A DNA stretch of 64,000 nucleotides from CBDBJL01 sp965206365 (GTDB taxonomy: Bacteria; Pseudomonadota; Alphaproteobacteria; JABAAW01; JAHZMA01): positions 1-64,000 of the forward strand of contig CBDBJL010000002.1 of NCBI GenBank assembly GCA_965206365.1. The letters are read 5' to 3'. Below are positions 51,218-61,395 of the stretch, in pieces; positions within the stretch are counted from its first letter, which is position 1, and each line of letters begins with the position of its first letter. The notes under the pieces are model-generated. The model worked only from the letters and a program-made list of their open reading frames with translations, did not search any database and was not told where the DNA came from. Both the position numbers and the translations under genes were made by a program.

Positions 51218-51514
51218 TTAGTTTTCTGTACAATATATTTTATAGCTACGTGGTGTGTAGATACCAAAAGTTAAAATTGCAAACAGCAAATCTAAGCCAC
51301 CTTGTTTGGTTTCTATTTCGGCCACTTTATTAGTGTCACCACAAATTTCTGCAACATTAATCGTTTTTGTTTGCCCGATACCGCTCAGCACAAAAGCATG
51401 AGTTTTTGCTTCTGTTGGGTTTTTTTCAGGGTTTGTAAGGGAATATTGTTCCGTTGCACACCCACTTAAAAGTGCACCTGCCAACATAATAGCAAATAGG
51501 GAATGTGATTTCAT
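51218..51514 (-). CDS. Bor-family lipoprotein
   Basis: A 98-residue protein with a lipoprotein signal peptide (MKSHSLFAIMLAGALLSGC, lipid-attachment Cys at 19). The mature part has the Bor/Iss pattern: CGDTNKVAEIETKQGGLDLL, then TFGIYTPRSYKIYC at the end. Bor of phage lambda and Iss of E. coli are surface lipoproteins linked to serum resistance. The promoter and signal-peptide segment is duplicated at 52956-53201 in front of an unrelated mature sequence. Confidence 0.82.
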   Translation of the reverse strand: MKSHSLFAIMLAGALLSGCATEQYSLTNPEKNPTEAKTHAFVLSGIGQTKTINVAEICGDTNKVAEIETKQGGLDLLFAILTFGIYTPRSYKIYCTEN

Positions 51515-51705
51515 GATAATCTCCGTAAATCCATTTGAAAGATACCAGAATAATTCTAGTGAACCTGAGGTTAATCACTGTAATAATATGAAAACAGCCA
51601 ATGTTTTTTCGCATGGCGAGCTTTTACGGGTAAATAACAAAAATCGTTATTTATTTTACCAAGCCGACAATGCTTGGACATAGACACTGCCCCCGGTTCA
51701 AGCAG
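51460..51705. repeat. 246-bp direct repeat, copy A (lipoprotein 5' end plus upstream)
   Basis: It matches 52956-53201 (offset 1496) with about three substitutions. It includes the coding sequence for the signal peptide and about 190 bp upstream of the ATG. Weaker similarity continues to about 51812. Confidence 0.92.
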
Positions 51706-51811
51706 GCTCAGAGGCCTTGCGCATACTATAAGAGGTGATTAAGCCCTATGCCTGAGCATTTCAAGCGATATAAAGTGTAGCAAAAAATAAGATAATGTAC
51801 AGGGTTTTTTA

Positions 51812-52200
51812 AGGTGCGGAAACTGCAAAACCAATTCAAAATTTAGGAAAATATGTCTTTCATATAATCTGGAATGTCGTTAAATTATGGGTGGATTGAT
51901 ATTAAGGCTTGGTGCTTTCGTCAGCCAAGCATGCTGCTTATGAAAAATCGTTTATTGGCAACTGCCTTTATTTATTTGTAGTAGGTTTTTTATTTTACTG
52001 ATTGATCTGAATGGTTGCGTTCGAGCAAAAATGTTGTACAAAGCCGTTTTGCGCTTCATGAAAAAGCAGAGTGCTGACAAATTTTGCAAACAGAAAAACC
52101 TGATGATATGGCTGAATTAGGATGCTTATTTGTTGGAAGAAAATTATAATTTCATAAGGGAATATTTTTTGCCATTTGTATAAGTAACTTACAAAACATG
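51812..52200. pseudogene. Relics of a VanY-type peptidase 3' end and a methyltransferase 3' end
   Basis: 51812-51990 is a diverged copy of 55350-55510 (the end of the M15 peptidase gene and its downstream sequence: compare GGAAACTGCAAAACCAATTC with GGGAACTGCAAAATCAATTC). 52015-52195 is a diverged copy of 54120-54305, the end of the methyltransferase gene (CCGTTTTGCGCTTCATGAAAAAG in both). Frames are broken. These are decayed duplicates. Confidence 0.75.
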
Positions 52201-52202
52201 CA

Positions 52203-53010
52203 TTACAGAATTTGACCACAGCTATTTTCTCGATAAAGCTGGCGAAAAATATTTGTACGGTAGAGCTCTTGCTTATCTTTTGTATCCCTTAAAAAGGCAA
52301 GTTCATTTTTCAAGTTTTTACATGGCAAATGTTTGTAAAGATGTTTATTTTCTACGATCGCAAATATTTCAGGGTTTCTATGTTTTTTATTCTTATGTGT
52401 TTCAAATTTAACTTCTTTGCTTGCCACACGTCTCCCAATATAGGGTTTTGCCGTTGCTAACATATAGGGAAAGATATAATTAAAATCACCAGTGGTTCCT
52501 GAAGATCTAACATCGACACGCCAAATTTCTTCAAGGGATTCTGTTTGGGTTTTATCAACCCCACGGATCGTGAAACTACGGGTATAATAGATTCTTATGC
52601 CAGTACGGGTCCAACAATGCCACGTCTAGGGAGGGTGCCAATAATATTTCTTTCAAAATCGCGCTGAACTGTGTAGCCAACAATGCCAAAGATAGGTACT
52701 TGATAAGTATATTCTTCCTCGTGACGTTGGTTGGAATAAGCAATGCCAATAATAATTTCAGCCTCTTCAAATTCGGTAAGTTCGTAATTCAAATCTTGTA
52801 AGCTGGCATGGACATAACGGGCGTAACCCTTGAATCTAACTTCATTATGGCTAATATCATCCATATTGGAGACTAAAAATAGCGTGATTTTTTTTCTTCA
52901 TAAAAATCAGTATCAGAAACTGCATTTATTTTGGTTAGTATATATCCACCGCCGCACCCACTTAAAAGTGCACCTGCCAACATAATAGCAAATAGGGAAT
53001 GTGATTTCAT
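52203..53010 (-). pseudogene. Lipoprotein gene with two frameshifts
   Basis: The start ATG 53010 encodes the same lipoprotein signal as the Bor-like gene (ending LLSGC), then GGGYILTKINAVSDTDFYEE. Near 52870 the frame shifts into DISHNEVRFKGYARYVHASL and FEEAEIIIGIAYSNQRHEEE. Near 52600 it shifts again into YYTRSFTIRGVDKTQTESLE, EIWRVDVRSSGT and the C-terminus ending RENSCGQIL. The layout (small-domain lipoprotein with an EAEIIIGIAY strand) recalls DUF4136-like lipoproteins, but that is a weak guess. Two one-base lesions break an otherwise continuous protein of about 265 residues. Confidence 0.7.
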
Positions 53011-53201
53011 GATAATCTCCGTAAATCCATTTGAAAGATACCAGAATAATTCTAGTGAACCTGAGGTTAATCACTGTAATAATACGAAAACAGCCAATGT
53101 TTTTTCGCATGGCGAGCTTTTACGGGTAAATAACAAAAATCGTTATTTATTTTACCAAGCCGATAATGCTTGAACATAGACACTGCCCCCGGTTCAAGCA
53201 G
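52956..53201. repeat. 246-bp direct repeat, copy B
   Basis: Partner of 51460-51705. Differences include ATATG/ATACG, CGACAAT/CGATAAT and TTGGAC/TTGAAC. Upstream similarity beyond 53201 becomes patchy. Confidence 0.92.
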
Positions 53202-53619
53202 ACCGAGAGGCAACATAATCTTGACCAGAGCCGTATTATAAGAAAGCCTCTGAGCATTTTAAGTGATGTGAAATGTTAGCAAAAAATAAAGATAATCTAC
53301 AGGATTTTTCAAAGGATCGTAGCGACATGATTATGCGGTTTATGCAAAATTTTTGCTGTGATTTCAGCATGGTAATCATATTATGGATAGCGATTTTAGA
53401 GTCTATTATTGTTTGCTTTTGTTATTTTTGGTTTTCCAATATATTTTGATGAGTTTTTTTGATATTTCTCATGGAATTTATCCATTTCATTGGATCGTAG
53501 GATCATTTTAGCCTATGCGAAAATTTGGCTCATTTTTTTATTTTTATACAGAGCGGATCTGTGCCATAGTGAAAATTATGGGTTGATCATCCAGCAAAAA
53601 TATAGCTCAGGAGCAATAG
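53202..53619. other. Intergenic, possible tiny membrane-protein frame
   Basis: AT-rich, with patchy similarity to 51706-51812. A 40-codon frame at 53327-53449 (MIMRFMQNFCCDFSMVIILW, then a hydrophobic end) could be a small membrane peptide but has no visible ribosome-binding site. Confidence 0.3.
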
Positions 53620-54264
53620 ATGGTACAAGAGAAAAAAATATCCAAAACTCAAGATGGCGCGCTTAAAACCGCTAGCACATTTCAAAGCTATACGAGTTCT
53701 CAGGCTCATTATGACGCATGGGCACCAGAATATGAACAGGATCTGGTGGAAAAATGGGGGTATATGAGTCCAAAAATTACTGCCGATGCTTTTGAGATAT
53801 TCAATCCCAATAAAAATATTGAAATTATTGAATATGGGTGTGGCACTGGGCTGATTGGCGGTGAATATTATCGGCGTGGTTATCGAACCATCGATGGGCT
53901 TGATATTTCAGAGCAGATGCTTGTAGGCGCAAAAGCCAAACATTGCTACCGAAAATTATGGCGTGGTGATTTAACGAAACCCATTGATTTAAAAGATAAA
54001 ATTTATGATGCTGGCATGTGCGTGGGTTCTATGGGTGCAGGGCATGTTGAAGCTGAATATTTAACTGAATTGTTACGCCCGATCAAAACTGGTGGTATTT
54101 TGCTGATTTATATGAATGATGCGTTTTATCAACAAGATGCTTTTCAAAACCGTTTTGCGCTTCATGAAAAAGAAGGGCGCTGGCAAATTTTGCAAACGGA
54201 AAAATCCAATTATATGGCTGAGTTAGACCGTCCTGGGCGTTTGTTTGTTGGAAAAAAATTATAA
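53620..54264 (+). CDS. Class I SAM-dependent methyltransferase
   Basis: A 214-residue cytoplasmic enzyme. Motif I is IIEYGCGTGLIGGEYYRRG, with the acidic SAM ribose contact in IDGLDISEQML, motif II near KIYDAGMCVGSMG and motif III in LLRPIKTGGILLIYMN. The opening SSQAHYDAWAPEYEQDL is typical of the Williams-Beuren-type (WBSCR27-like) small-molecule methyltransferases. The substrate is unknown. Decayed copies of its 3' end occur at 52015-52195 and near 59085-59120. Confidence 0.88.
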   Translation: MVQEKKISKTQDGALKTASTFQSYTSSQAHYDAWAPEYEQDLVEKWGYMSPKITADAFEIFNPNKNIEIIEYGCGTGLIGGEYYRRGYRTIDGLDISEQMLVGAKAKHCYRKLWRGDLTKPIDLKDKIYDAGMCVGSMGAGHVEAEYLTELLRPIKTGGILLIYMNDAFYQQDAFQNRFALHEKEGRWQILQTEKSNYMAELDRPGRLFVGKKL

Positions 54265-54717
54265 TCTCAGAAGAAAATATTTTTTTGCCATTTGCGCGAG
54301 AATTATACAGTGCAAGAATTTGAGGTAACAAATGCGGGCGAAATTGCTGAAATTATGGAGAAACGGCAATATGATGATGCCAAGAGCATAAAAATGAAAC
54401 CGTATGTTATATAGATGAAAAATTTTAAAAGATATTGTAATGAGACGAAGCACAATTTGCTTGCACTTAGTGTTTTTGAAGCGTCAACTTTCGACAGAGA
54501 ATTCTGCTGGTGGCTCCGGAAGGGGATAAGCTTTGCTGGGCCGAAGAATTAAGAGAAGATGATTTTGCAAAATTATTTTGGGATGTTTAAATTTTACTCA
54601 TATTATTGTGATGATTGCTTGTGAATTTAGTGGTAGAAAATCTTGTTGAGTGTGTGATTACACAACGACAACCTAGGTTAAATTCGAAGAAATGGTATTT
54701 AAAGTCGGAGAAACAAT
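54265..54717. other. Gap with gene remnants
   Basis: 54290-54412 reads NYTVQEFEVTNAGEIAEIME and onward until a stop. 54500-54590 reads ILLVAPEGDKLCWAEELRED, ending LFWDV and a stop. Neither has a start, and they are in different frames. They look like pieces of one or two lost genes that I cannot name. Confidence 0.4.
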
Positions 54718-55425
54718 ATGCATGCCATGAAAATAATAGTCTTGATTTTAGTATGCTATGGGTGGCAAACCAATCTTTCTGGACAAGAAATCACCAAAGA
54801 TTGGCTGATGGGGCATATTGATTATTCTCAAGACCGTAAATTCCAAAAACTGGCTAAAAAGCATATAGATGTTTCGCATGATTTATATTTGCACAAACAG
54901 GCTTATTGGGCTTTTCGGAAAATGTATGAAGCAGCCAAAATAGATGGCGTGACTTTGGCTGTGCTATCAGCAGGCAGAAATTTTTCAGACCAGAAATTGA
55001 TATGGGAAAAAAAATGGAAGCAACAAACCATAGCCAAGGCTGTGAAACGTGCACAAAATGTCTTGGAATATAGTTCTATGCCGGGCACTTCACGGCACCA
55101 TTGGGGAACCGACATCGATATGAATTCGTTTTCGCTTACATATTACGAAACAGAAGAAGGCATAAAAACTTATGGATGGTTGCAAAAAAATGCAAAATAT
55201 TTTGGGTTTTGCCAAGTTTATAATCAAAAAAATGATCAGCGAATTTATGGCTATAAGGAAGAAAAATGGCACTGGTCTTATATGCCACTAGCGCGCAATT
55301 TAATCGAAGCCTATCATCAGCAAATCGATTATGAAGATATTCAAGGTTTTCAAGGCGCGGGAACTGCAAAATCAATTCAAATTTTAGAAAAATATGTTTT
55401 TCATATTAATCCAAAATGTCGTTAA
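54718..55425 (+). CDS. D-alanyl-D-alanine carboxypeptidase family (peptidase M15, VanY-like)
   Basis: A 235-residue exported zinc peptidase that trims peptidoglycan stem peptides. The N-terminus MHAMKIIVLILVCYGWQTNL is a signal peptide. The M15 metal site is SRHHWGTDID, with Ser125, His127, Gly130 and Asp134 in the family spacing, and the second motif is EKWHW with Glu182 and His185. LSAGRNFSDQKLIWEKKW matches the substrate-side Arg region. GGAG lies eight bases before the ATG. A degenerate duplicate of its 3' end is at 51812-51990. Confidence 0.9.
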   Translation: MHAMKIIVLILVCYGWQTNLSGQEITKDWLMGHIDYSQDRKFQKLAKKHIDVSHDLYLHKQAYWAFRKMYEAAKIDGVTLAVLSAGRNFSDQKLIWEKKWKQQTIAKAVKRAQNVLEYSSMPGTSRHHWGTDIDMNSFSLTYYETEEGIKTYGWLQKNAKYFGFCQVYNQKNDQRIYGYKEEKWHWSYMPLARNLIEAYHQQIDYEDIQGFQGAGTAKSIQILEKYVFHINPKCR

Positions 55426-55591
55426 ATCTATGGATGGATTGGTATTAAGGCTTGGTGTTTTGTTAGCCCAAACATACTGTTCGTGAAAAAATCCTTGTAT
55501 TGGTAATTGGCAATGGATTTCTTGAAATAATGGCTTGCATAAAAATAAAAATTGATAGATAATAATAAAGAAACAATGTCTAGGAAATAAG

Positions 55592-56629
55592 TTGAAAAAT
55601 ACCGTAATTAATAAGTTTTTTATTTCTGCTGTCGCGGCCGTTATGATGGTTACGATGGTATCATCTGCACGTGGTGCAACGAAAGAAATGGTGCTTGGTA
55701 CATTTTTGGCGAAAGAGCACCCTATTAATGCAAAATTTTTTCCAGCATGGGGCGAGGCTATTAAAAAAGCCACAAACGGCGAAGTGGTTTTGCGGATGGA
55801 TTGGTATCAAGGAAAACATAGGCATTTACCAAACCTTGTTAGGGAAAGAAAATATGATGTGTCGTGGGGACCGCTTTATGGGGGAAATGAATTTCCGTTA
55901 ACAAGCGTTGGCGATGTGCTTTCATTTTTGAACGTAACAAATGTTGCAGAATCAGTTGCAATGTGGCGGACGTTCGACAAATATTTGCGCGATAATAAAG
56001 AACTTGAAGGTCTTGAAATGGTTGGCTTCGGGGCAACAGGTGGTGATACATTGCACACCGTTGAACCGATCAATTCTATTCAAGATTTAAAAGGCACAAC
56101 AATTCGCGCAGGCAGTAAATTCTTCCATGCATTGGCTAAGGAAGTTGGTTTTACAGTGAAAGTTACACCTTTTGATACATCGTTAACTGTCTTAGAGCGT
56201 GGTGGGTATCGAGGTGTTGCTTTTACACTGGCATCAGGCTTGCCTGAAATTTTAGACAAAAGCAAATACACCTACTCACCCGGCGGTTCAGGGTTTTCTA
56301 ATACTTTTGTAGACATTTATATGAGCAAAAAATTTCTGGCATCTTTAGATGAAGAAACCCGTAAAGCAGTTCTTTCAACAACCGGTGAAAAATTAGGGCT
56401 GAGTGTCAGTTTGGTCGCTGAAGGTGTGATTGCGTCGATGGTAAAAAAAGGCAAAGAAGTTGGACATGAATTTAATTCCTTTTCGGATAAAGATTTAGCT
56501 GTAATGAAAAGAATTGCCGAAAAAGTTGACCAAGATTGGATTGATTATGCCAATTCCCAGGGCTATAATGGTAAAGAAATTGTAGATTTTTATCGCAAAA
56601 TTGCCGCTAGCTATAAATCAAGTTTTTAG
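55592..56629 (+). CDS. TRAP-type solute-binding protein (DctP family)
   Basis: A 345-residue periplasmic protein from TTG 55592 with an AGGAAA site and signal peptide ending SSARGA. The DctP fold is recognisable: VLGTFLAKEHPINAKFFPAW, DLKGTTIRAGSKFF (with the conserved Arg that binds the carboxylate) and a late helix region. TRAP transporters need DctQ and DctM membrane subunits, which are not adjacent. It may serve a transporter encoded elsewhere, or deliver ligand to the chemoreceptor encoded immediately next door on the other strand. The second is speculation. Confidence 0.9.
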   Translation: MKNTVINKFFISAVAAVMMVTMVSSARGATKEMVLGTFLAKEHPINAKFFPAWGEAIKKATNGEVVLRMDWYQGKHRHLPNLVRERKYDVSWGPLYGGNEFPLTSVGDVLSFLNVTNVAESVAMWRTFDKYLRDNKELEGLEMVGFGATGGDTLHTVEPINSIQDLKGTTIRAGSKFFHALAKEVGFTVKVTPFDTSLTVLERGGYRGVAFTLASGLPEILDKSKYTYSPGGSGFSNTFVDIYMSKKFLASLDEETRKAVLSTTGEKLGLSVSLVAEGVIASMVKKGKEVGHEFNSFSDKDLAVMKRIAEKVDQDWIDYANSQGYNGKEIVDFYRKIAASYKSSF

Positions 56630-56648
56630 CAATAGATTGCTGTAAAAA
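56623..56648. terminator. Possible bidirectional terminator between dctP-type and MCP genes
   Basis: TTTTTAGCAA / TTGCTGTAAAAA forms an AT-extended stem (AGCAA/TTGCT core, four-base loop, two-base bulge) with T runs usable from both sides. It overlaps the last codons of the plus-strand gene. The GC content is low, so it would be weak. Confidence 0.35.
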
Positions 56649-56655
56649 TCAAGCT

Positions 56656-58815
56656 TTAATTTTGCACATTTTTAACGAAATTTTGCAAATAATTGGTGAA
56701 ATTATGAATTGTGCTATTAACATTTTTTGTTAGCGCGGTGATATCGTTCGATGCTTTTAAGGCTACATTGCTAACATTTTTAACATTATCGAACGTAGCC
56801 GAAATATTTTTCACATCATTTGCCATGCTGATGGTTCGTTCGCGCACATTGGTATTTTCTTTTTGTTGTTGGGTTATGGTTGCACCAATTTCAAGTATGG
56901 ATTGATAATTTGTATTGGAAGCTTCTTGAACATTTTCTAATAAACTTAAAACGTGACTGGAAATAGATTGAACATTGCCAACAAGATTGCTGATTTTTTC
57001 TGTTGCATTGGTGGTTTGATTGGCAAGAGCTTTTACCTCGCTGGCAACCACGGCAAACCCCTTACCAGCATCACCTGCCCGTGCCGCTTCAATGGTGGCA
57101 TTTAGGGCTAGTAAGTTCGTTTGTCCAGCAATATCTTGAATTAATTTTACAATATCACCAATTCCTGAAGTGGCTTCGCCCAAATTAGTGGCAGATTTTG
57201 TAATTTCATTGGTTAATTCAAGTGCTTTATTGGCTGAATTTGCAGATTCAGTGGTTTTGGTGTTTACATTTTCTATGGAATCTGATATCTCGATCATCAT
57301 TTTGCTCATTTCAGCAACATCAATACGAGTATGGTTAAGAACATCCCCAATTTTCTGAGTTTCGGTATTGGTCTTTTCAGATTTTTCTAGCAAATTAATA
57401 GAACTATCTTGCAGCTTTTGAATGGTTGATTTCACGTTATCATTCATGGTTTTCAGTTTTTCTTCAAACTCATTAATTAGATTTTTAATTCTATCAACGC
57501 GTTCGTTCTGTAATTTTTGAGCTTTTCCTTGATCAATCTGTAATGCCATTTTATCATGCAATGCTTGTTGGAAATGTTGTAATGCCCGTCCCATATCTCC
57601 AAATTCATCACGGCGGTCGGTATGAGAAACTTTCACCATCATAGGGTCATCATGCTTTTCTAATTGTTGCATGCTTCTAACATTGTTGCGCAAAATACCA
57701 GTATAGTGATTGGCAATAAAAATAATACAAATAATTATAACAGCAGTAAGTATAGTTGCAACCACAGCAACGCTAATAAGTAGTGTAGGCAGAGCTTTGA
57801 AAATTTCTTTTCTATCGCCATTCATCACTAAAGCCCAATTTAGATATTCAAGTTCGTTAATTCTTTTATAAACATAAATTTTTTCAGTGGCGGCACCTAT
57901 GACACCGCTGGATGCAGGGCCTTCAAAAATTGTTTGCCTGATATCATCAGGGATTTTTTTGGTTAAAATTGTTGGCAGTTGCTCTTGTTGATCTTGGCTA
58001 CGGAAAAAACCATCTTTGCCCATCAGGCTAACTTGAATTGATTCACCATATGATAGTTCGTCATTAACCAACGTTGCTAATAAATCGCCACCAAACAGAT
58101 AAGCCACATAGACGGCAAGTTTATCATCGCTGGTATGGTTTACAATAATCGGTGTGAAGGCAGTGTTTCCTTGGTTAACAGCATCATCAAATGTGATATC
58201 GCCCAATTCTGCAAAATTGGAGTTTTTTTTGACTTGTTTTTCTTTATCTAAAAGACGTTGAAAGGTTTTGGTAATTTCACTTTCAGGAAAATCGAGGAAA
58301 AAGTTTTTTGCAAACAGGTCAGTTTTTTCGGTAGAATATATTACATCTCCATTTGGCGCGATAAACAAAACATCTATGATATTTTGGTCTTTAAGACCAT
58401 TGGCAAAGATAGTTCTGGTTTGGGCATGATAAATACTATGCGCCGCCACATCATAATCAGTAGTACCAGCAAATAGTTCGGCGCCGCGGTCTTCAGGGTT
58501 TGGATTATTTTCAGTATAATCAAGGCGAGCTTGATTAATGTCTTCAATGCTCATATTTGCCCAAATGCTAAGAAAGTCGCTAAACACATAATGAGGCACA
58601 AGATATTGCAGATTGATAAGAGCTTGTTGATTACGGTTTAGTGCCACGATCATTCGGCTATAATAATGTTGTAGGTCTCTTTCCAAGCTATTATATTGCG
58701 CATCTTGCAAGGCAATATGGGCTTGTTTATATGCCATAACACTTACAAAAAAACTGGTAAGAATAATTGAACTAGCAACAATAAGTGGAAGAATGTATCT
58801 GAAGGGCAATTTCAT
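56656..58815 (-). CDS. Methyl-accepting chemotaxis protein with Cache-like sensor
   Basis: 719 residues from ATG 58815 ([22 protein letters not shown]1); readings from 58908 add an unlikely 31-residue leader. A large periplasmic sensor of about 330 residues carries a [15 protein letters not shown] motif like that of the 1-9157 array receptors ([15 protein letters not shown]), so the sensors are related. TM2 is near residues 340-365, then HAMP and a signalling tip [20 protein letters not shown]. There is no CheR pentapeptide. It converges with the solute-binding protein gene, 26 bases apart. Confidence 0.93.
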   Translation of the reverse strand: MKLPFRYILPLIVASSIILTSFFVSVMAYKQAHIALQDAQYNSLERDLQHYYSRMIVALNRNQQALINLQYLVPHYVFSDFLSIWANMSIEDINQARLDYTENNPNPEDRGAELFAGTTDYDVAAHSIYHAQTRTIFANGLKDQNIIDVLFIAPNGDVIYSTEKTDLFAKNFFLDFPESEITKTFQRLLDKEKQVKKNSNFAELGDITFDDAVNQGNTAFTPIIVNHTSDDKLAVYVAYLFGGDLLATLVNDELSYGESIQVSLMGKDGFFRSQDQQEQLPTILTKKIPDDIRQTIFEGPASSGVIGAATEKIYVYKRINELEYLNWALVMNGDRKEIFKALPTLLISVAVVATILTAVIIICIIFIANHYTGILRNNVRSMQQLEKHDDPMMVKVSHTDRRDEFGDMGRALQHFQQALHDKMALQIDQGKAQKLQNERVDRIKNLINEFEEKLKTMNDNVKSTIQKLQDSSINLLEKSEKTNTETQKIGDVLNHTRIDVAEMSKMMIEISDSIENVNTKTTESANSANKALELTNEITKSATNLGEATSGIGDIVKLIQDIAGQTNLLALNATIEAARAGDAGKGFAVVASEVKALANQTTNATEKISNLVGNVQSISSHVLSLLENVQEASNTNYQSILEIGATITQQQKENTNVRERTISMANDVKNISATFDNVKNVSNVALKASNDITALTKNVNSTIHNFTNYLQNFVKNVQN

Positions 58816-58994
58816 ATCGAATAGCATCCAATAGTTAAGTAATAGGACTATCATATAATCAAGTGATGACACTATCATAAAGGTGGGAGGATTGCAATTT
58901 AATACCAAGCAATGATCTGCGCATGATACAAAATGATATCGAATATAGAAATTATTAAGCTAGCTTGCCGAAAATGACAAGTAACCAATAACAC

Positions 58995-59240
58995 AAGAAA
59001 GGTAACTATATTGGCAATTGCCTTTATTTATTCGTAGTAGGTTCTTTATTTCACTGATTGCTATGAATGGTTTTGCTTGATCAAAAAATGTTTTACAGAG
59101 CCGCTTCGCGCTTCATGAAAGAATCTGGTCACAGTCATTTTTTTGATCAAGCTAGCGAAACATTTTTGGTTACCATAGATCGCCTAATCTAGGATTTTGC
59201 CGTTGCTAGCATATCTTCAAAGGTGGTTTGACTTTTAAAA
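58995..59240. pseudogene. Shrunken, decayed copy of the 51.95-52.48 kb relic region
   Basis: CTATATTGGCAATTGCCTTT and the following TATTCGTAGTAGGTTCTTTA match 51954-51990. The methyltransferase-3'-end remnant (CGCGCTTCATGAAAGAAT) is present. GCCGTTGCTAGCATAT matches GCCGTTGCTAACATAT near 52455, so an internal segment has been lost. This shows that the relics themselves were duplicated and have continued to erode. Confidence 0.65.
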
Positions 59241-59342
59241 AAACGCTGAAACTATATAGATTCGGATTCTAACTATCGATTCTTGAAGGTTTGGGTTCTT
59301 ACTTGATATTTGTTTTAACATTGAAAAAAGGAGAATATATTC

Positions 59343-59581
59343 ATGGAAAAAGAATATTGGCAAGAAAACTTTAAGCTTATAGGCTATTGTTTGGTGGCAT
59401 GGTTTGTTTGTTCATTTGGGTTTGGTATTTTGTTGGTTGATCTTTTTAATCTTATTCGTATTGGGGGGTATGGGTTAGGGGTTCAATCGTTATTTTTGTT
59501 ATTATCATATTTGTGTATGTTCGTAGAATGAATGCACTTGATAAAAAATATGGTCTCGATAAAGAAGGAAATAAAAAATGA
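59343..59581 (+). pseudogene. DUF4212 small membrane protein, internal deletion
   Basis: The N-terminus MEKEYWQENFKLIGYCLVAW and the segment FGFGILLVDLFNLIRIGGYG fit DUF4212, the small partner of VC_2705-type symporters. After GLG a deletion of roughly 17-20 bases removes the FWFAQQG-like segment and shifts the frame to a stop at 59531. The lost frame resumes with SIVIFVIIIFVYVRRMNALD and ends at TGA 59579-59581, overlapping the symporter ATG as in intact operons. Confidence 0.75.
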
Positions 59582-61229
59582 GTTTAACCGTTTTAACCTA
59601 CATTGTTGTTGGTATTAGTTTTGCTCTTTATATCGGTATCGCTTTTTGGTCACGTGCTGCTAGTACGTCCGAATTTTATGTTGCCAATAAAAGTGTTCAT
59701 CCGGTGCTGAATGGCATGGCAACGGATTGGATGTCGGCCGCGTCATTTATCTCAATAGCAGGCTTAATCGCGTTTAATGGCTATGGCGCGTCACAATTTT
59801 TGATGGGCTGGACAGGTGGTTACGTTCTGCTTGCCTTATGTCTTGCACCTTATCTTAGAAAATTTGGTCGCTACACAGTTTCAGAATTTGTTGGTGCGCG
59901 CTATTTTGTCTTATCGCTGCCTCGCTTACATATGTGATTGGTCAAATGAAGGGAATTGGCGTTGCCTTCTCACGTTTCTTGGATACAAGTTATGAATTTG
60001 GTTTCTTCGCAAGGTATGGCAATTGTGACTATCTATGCGTTATTGGGTGGCATGAAGGGCATTACCTACACGCAAGTTGTGCAATATGTGATCATGATTC
60101 TTGCCTACACCCTTCCGGCAATTTTCATTTCTATTATTGTAACGGGTAACCCAGTGCCGCAGTTTGGTCTGGGTGATAATCTGATTGGCACAACAACTGA
60201 TTTGTTGGATAAATTAGATAAAACACTGTTAGATTTAGGATTTAGTAAATATACGGACAAACCCGCATCAATGATCAATATGTTTGCCTACACGCTAACA
60301 TTAATGATTGGTATAGCGGGGCTACCCCATGTGATTATGCGGTTCTTTACCGTGCCAACGCCGCGTTCTGCACGTGAATCAGCGGGTTGGGCATTGCTAT
60401 TTTATACACAACAGCACCTGTGGTTGGGGCAATGTCTCGGTTTAATTTGACGACGACGATCCAGACAGGTGAAGTTGGGGATAGTGATAGTAAAACGTGG
60501 TTTAAAAATTGGGAGCATACAGGCTTACTTAAATTTGAAGATAAAAATGGTGATGGTCGTATTCAATATTATAATGATAACAACCCTGCCATGGTCGAAA
60601 AAGCTGAAGAATTCGGCTGGGAGGGCAATGAAATGGTTAAAATTGATAGGGATATTATGGTGCTTGCCAATCCTGAAATTGCCGGGTGGGTGGTTGCCGG
60701 TGGTTTGGCGGCTACGCTTTTTACCGCTGCAGGCTTGTTATTGGCGATTTCTACTACCGTTTCGCATGATGTGGTAAAAGATTTTTTACGCCCAAACATT
60801 TCAGAAAAAGCGGAATTAAATGCAGGAAGATTTTCGATGCTTGGTGCAATCGTGGTTGCAGGTTATCTGGGGCTTAATCCTCCGGGCTTTGCGGCAGCCA
60901 TCGCTTTTGGTCTTGCAGCATCTATCTTGTTTCCGGTGTTGATAATGGGTGTATTTTCTACACGTATTAATTCTAAGGGCGCGATTGCAGGCATGTTAAC
61001 AGGTTTATTGCTAACGTCTTTTTATGTTGCACAACATAAAGGGATTTTCTTTATACCGGGTACCGCATTTTTAGATGTAACGGGTATGCCAGCAAACTGG
61101 TTTTTAGGCATTACACCGAATGTGTTTGGTGCGATTACCAATTTTATCGTTGCGTATTTCGTTTCGTCGCGTACCGAAGAATTGCCTGCAGATATTAAGA
61201 AAATGGTTCTCGATATTCGTAAGCCATAA
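59578..61229 (+). pseudogene. Sodium:solute symporter (VC_2705 subfamily, acetate-permease-like), broken in three places
   Basis: It starts [20 protein letters not shown] and runs through [20 protein letters not shown]. Near 59905 a deletion (family comparison suggests 30-40 bases) shifts the frame into [20 protein letters not shown]. Near 60005 one base is missing before GMAIVTIYALLGGMKGITYT. Near 60390 about 10 bases (an LLF segment) are missing before AILYTTAPVVGAMSRF. The remainder, including a calcium-type loop DKNGDGRI and a full C-terminal membrane half ending DIRKP, is intact. Multi-base deletions make true decay more likely than sequencing error. Confidence 0.85.
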
Positions 61230-61255
61230 TGTTTAATTTTATTGATTCGTAAATT

Positions 61256-61292
61256 AAATGCTTGGATGTTTAGCATCATCCAAGCATTTTTT
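61256..61292 (+). terminator. Rho-independent terminator after the symporter gene
   Basis: A perfect 11-bp stem ATGCTTGGATG/CATCCAAGCAT, extendable by A-T pairs, has an eight-base loop and a following T run. On the minus strand an A/T-rich flank could also serve dnaQ, which converges. Confidence 0.88.
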
Positions 61293-61395
61293 ATGGGTTT
61301 ATTAAGGTTTCAATCTATTTTTGTTAAAGCGATTTTGCATTTTTTTTTATGGCAATCTCTTTGTTAGATTCCACCTAATCAAGATCAGGGTAAAA

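Noticed and set aside
54903..55375. Antisense frames across the M15 peptidase gene
   Set aside because: Shadows of a well-supported peptidase gene on the plus strand.
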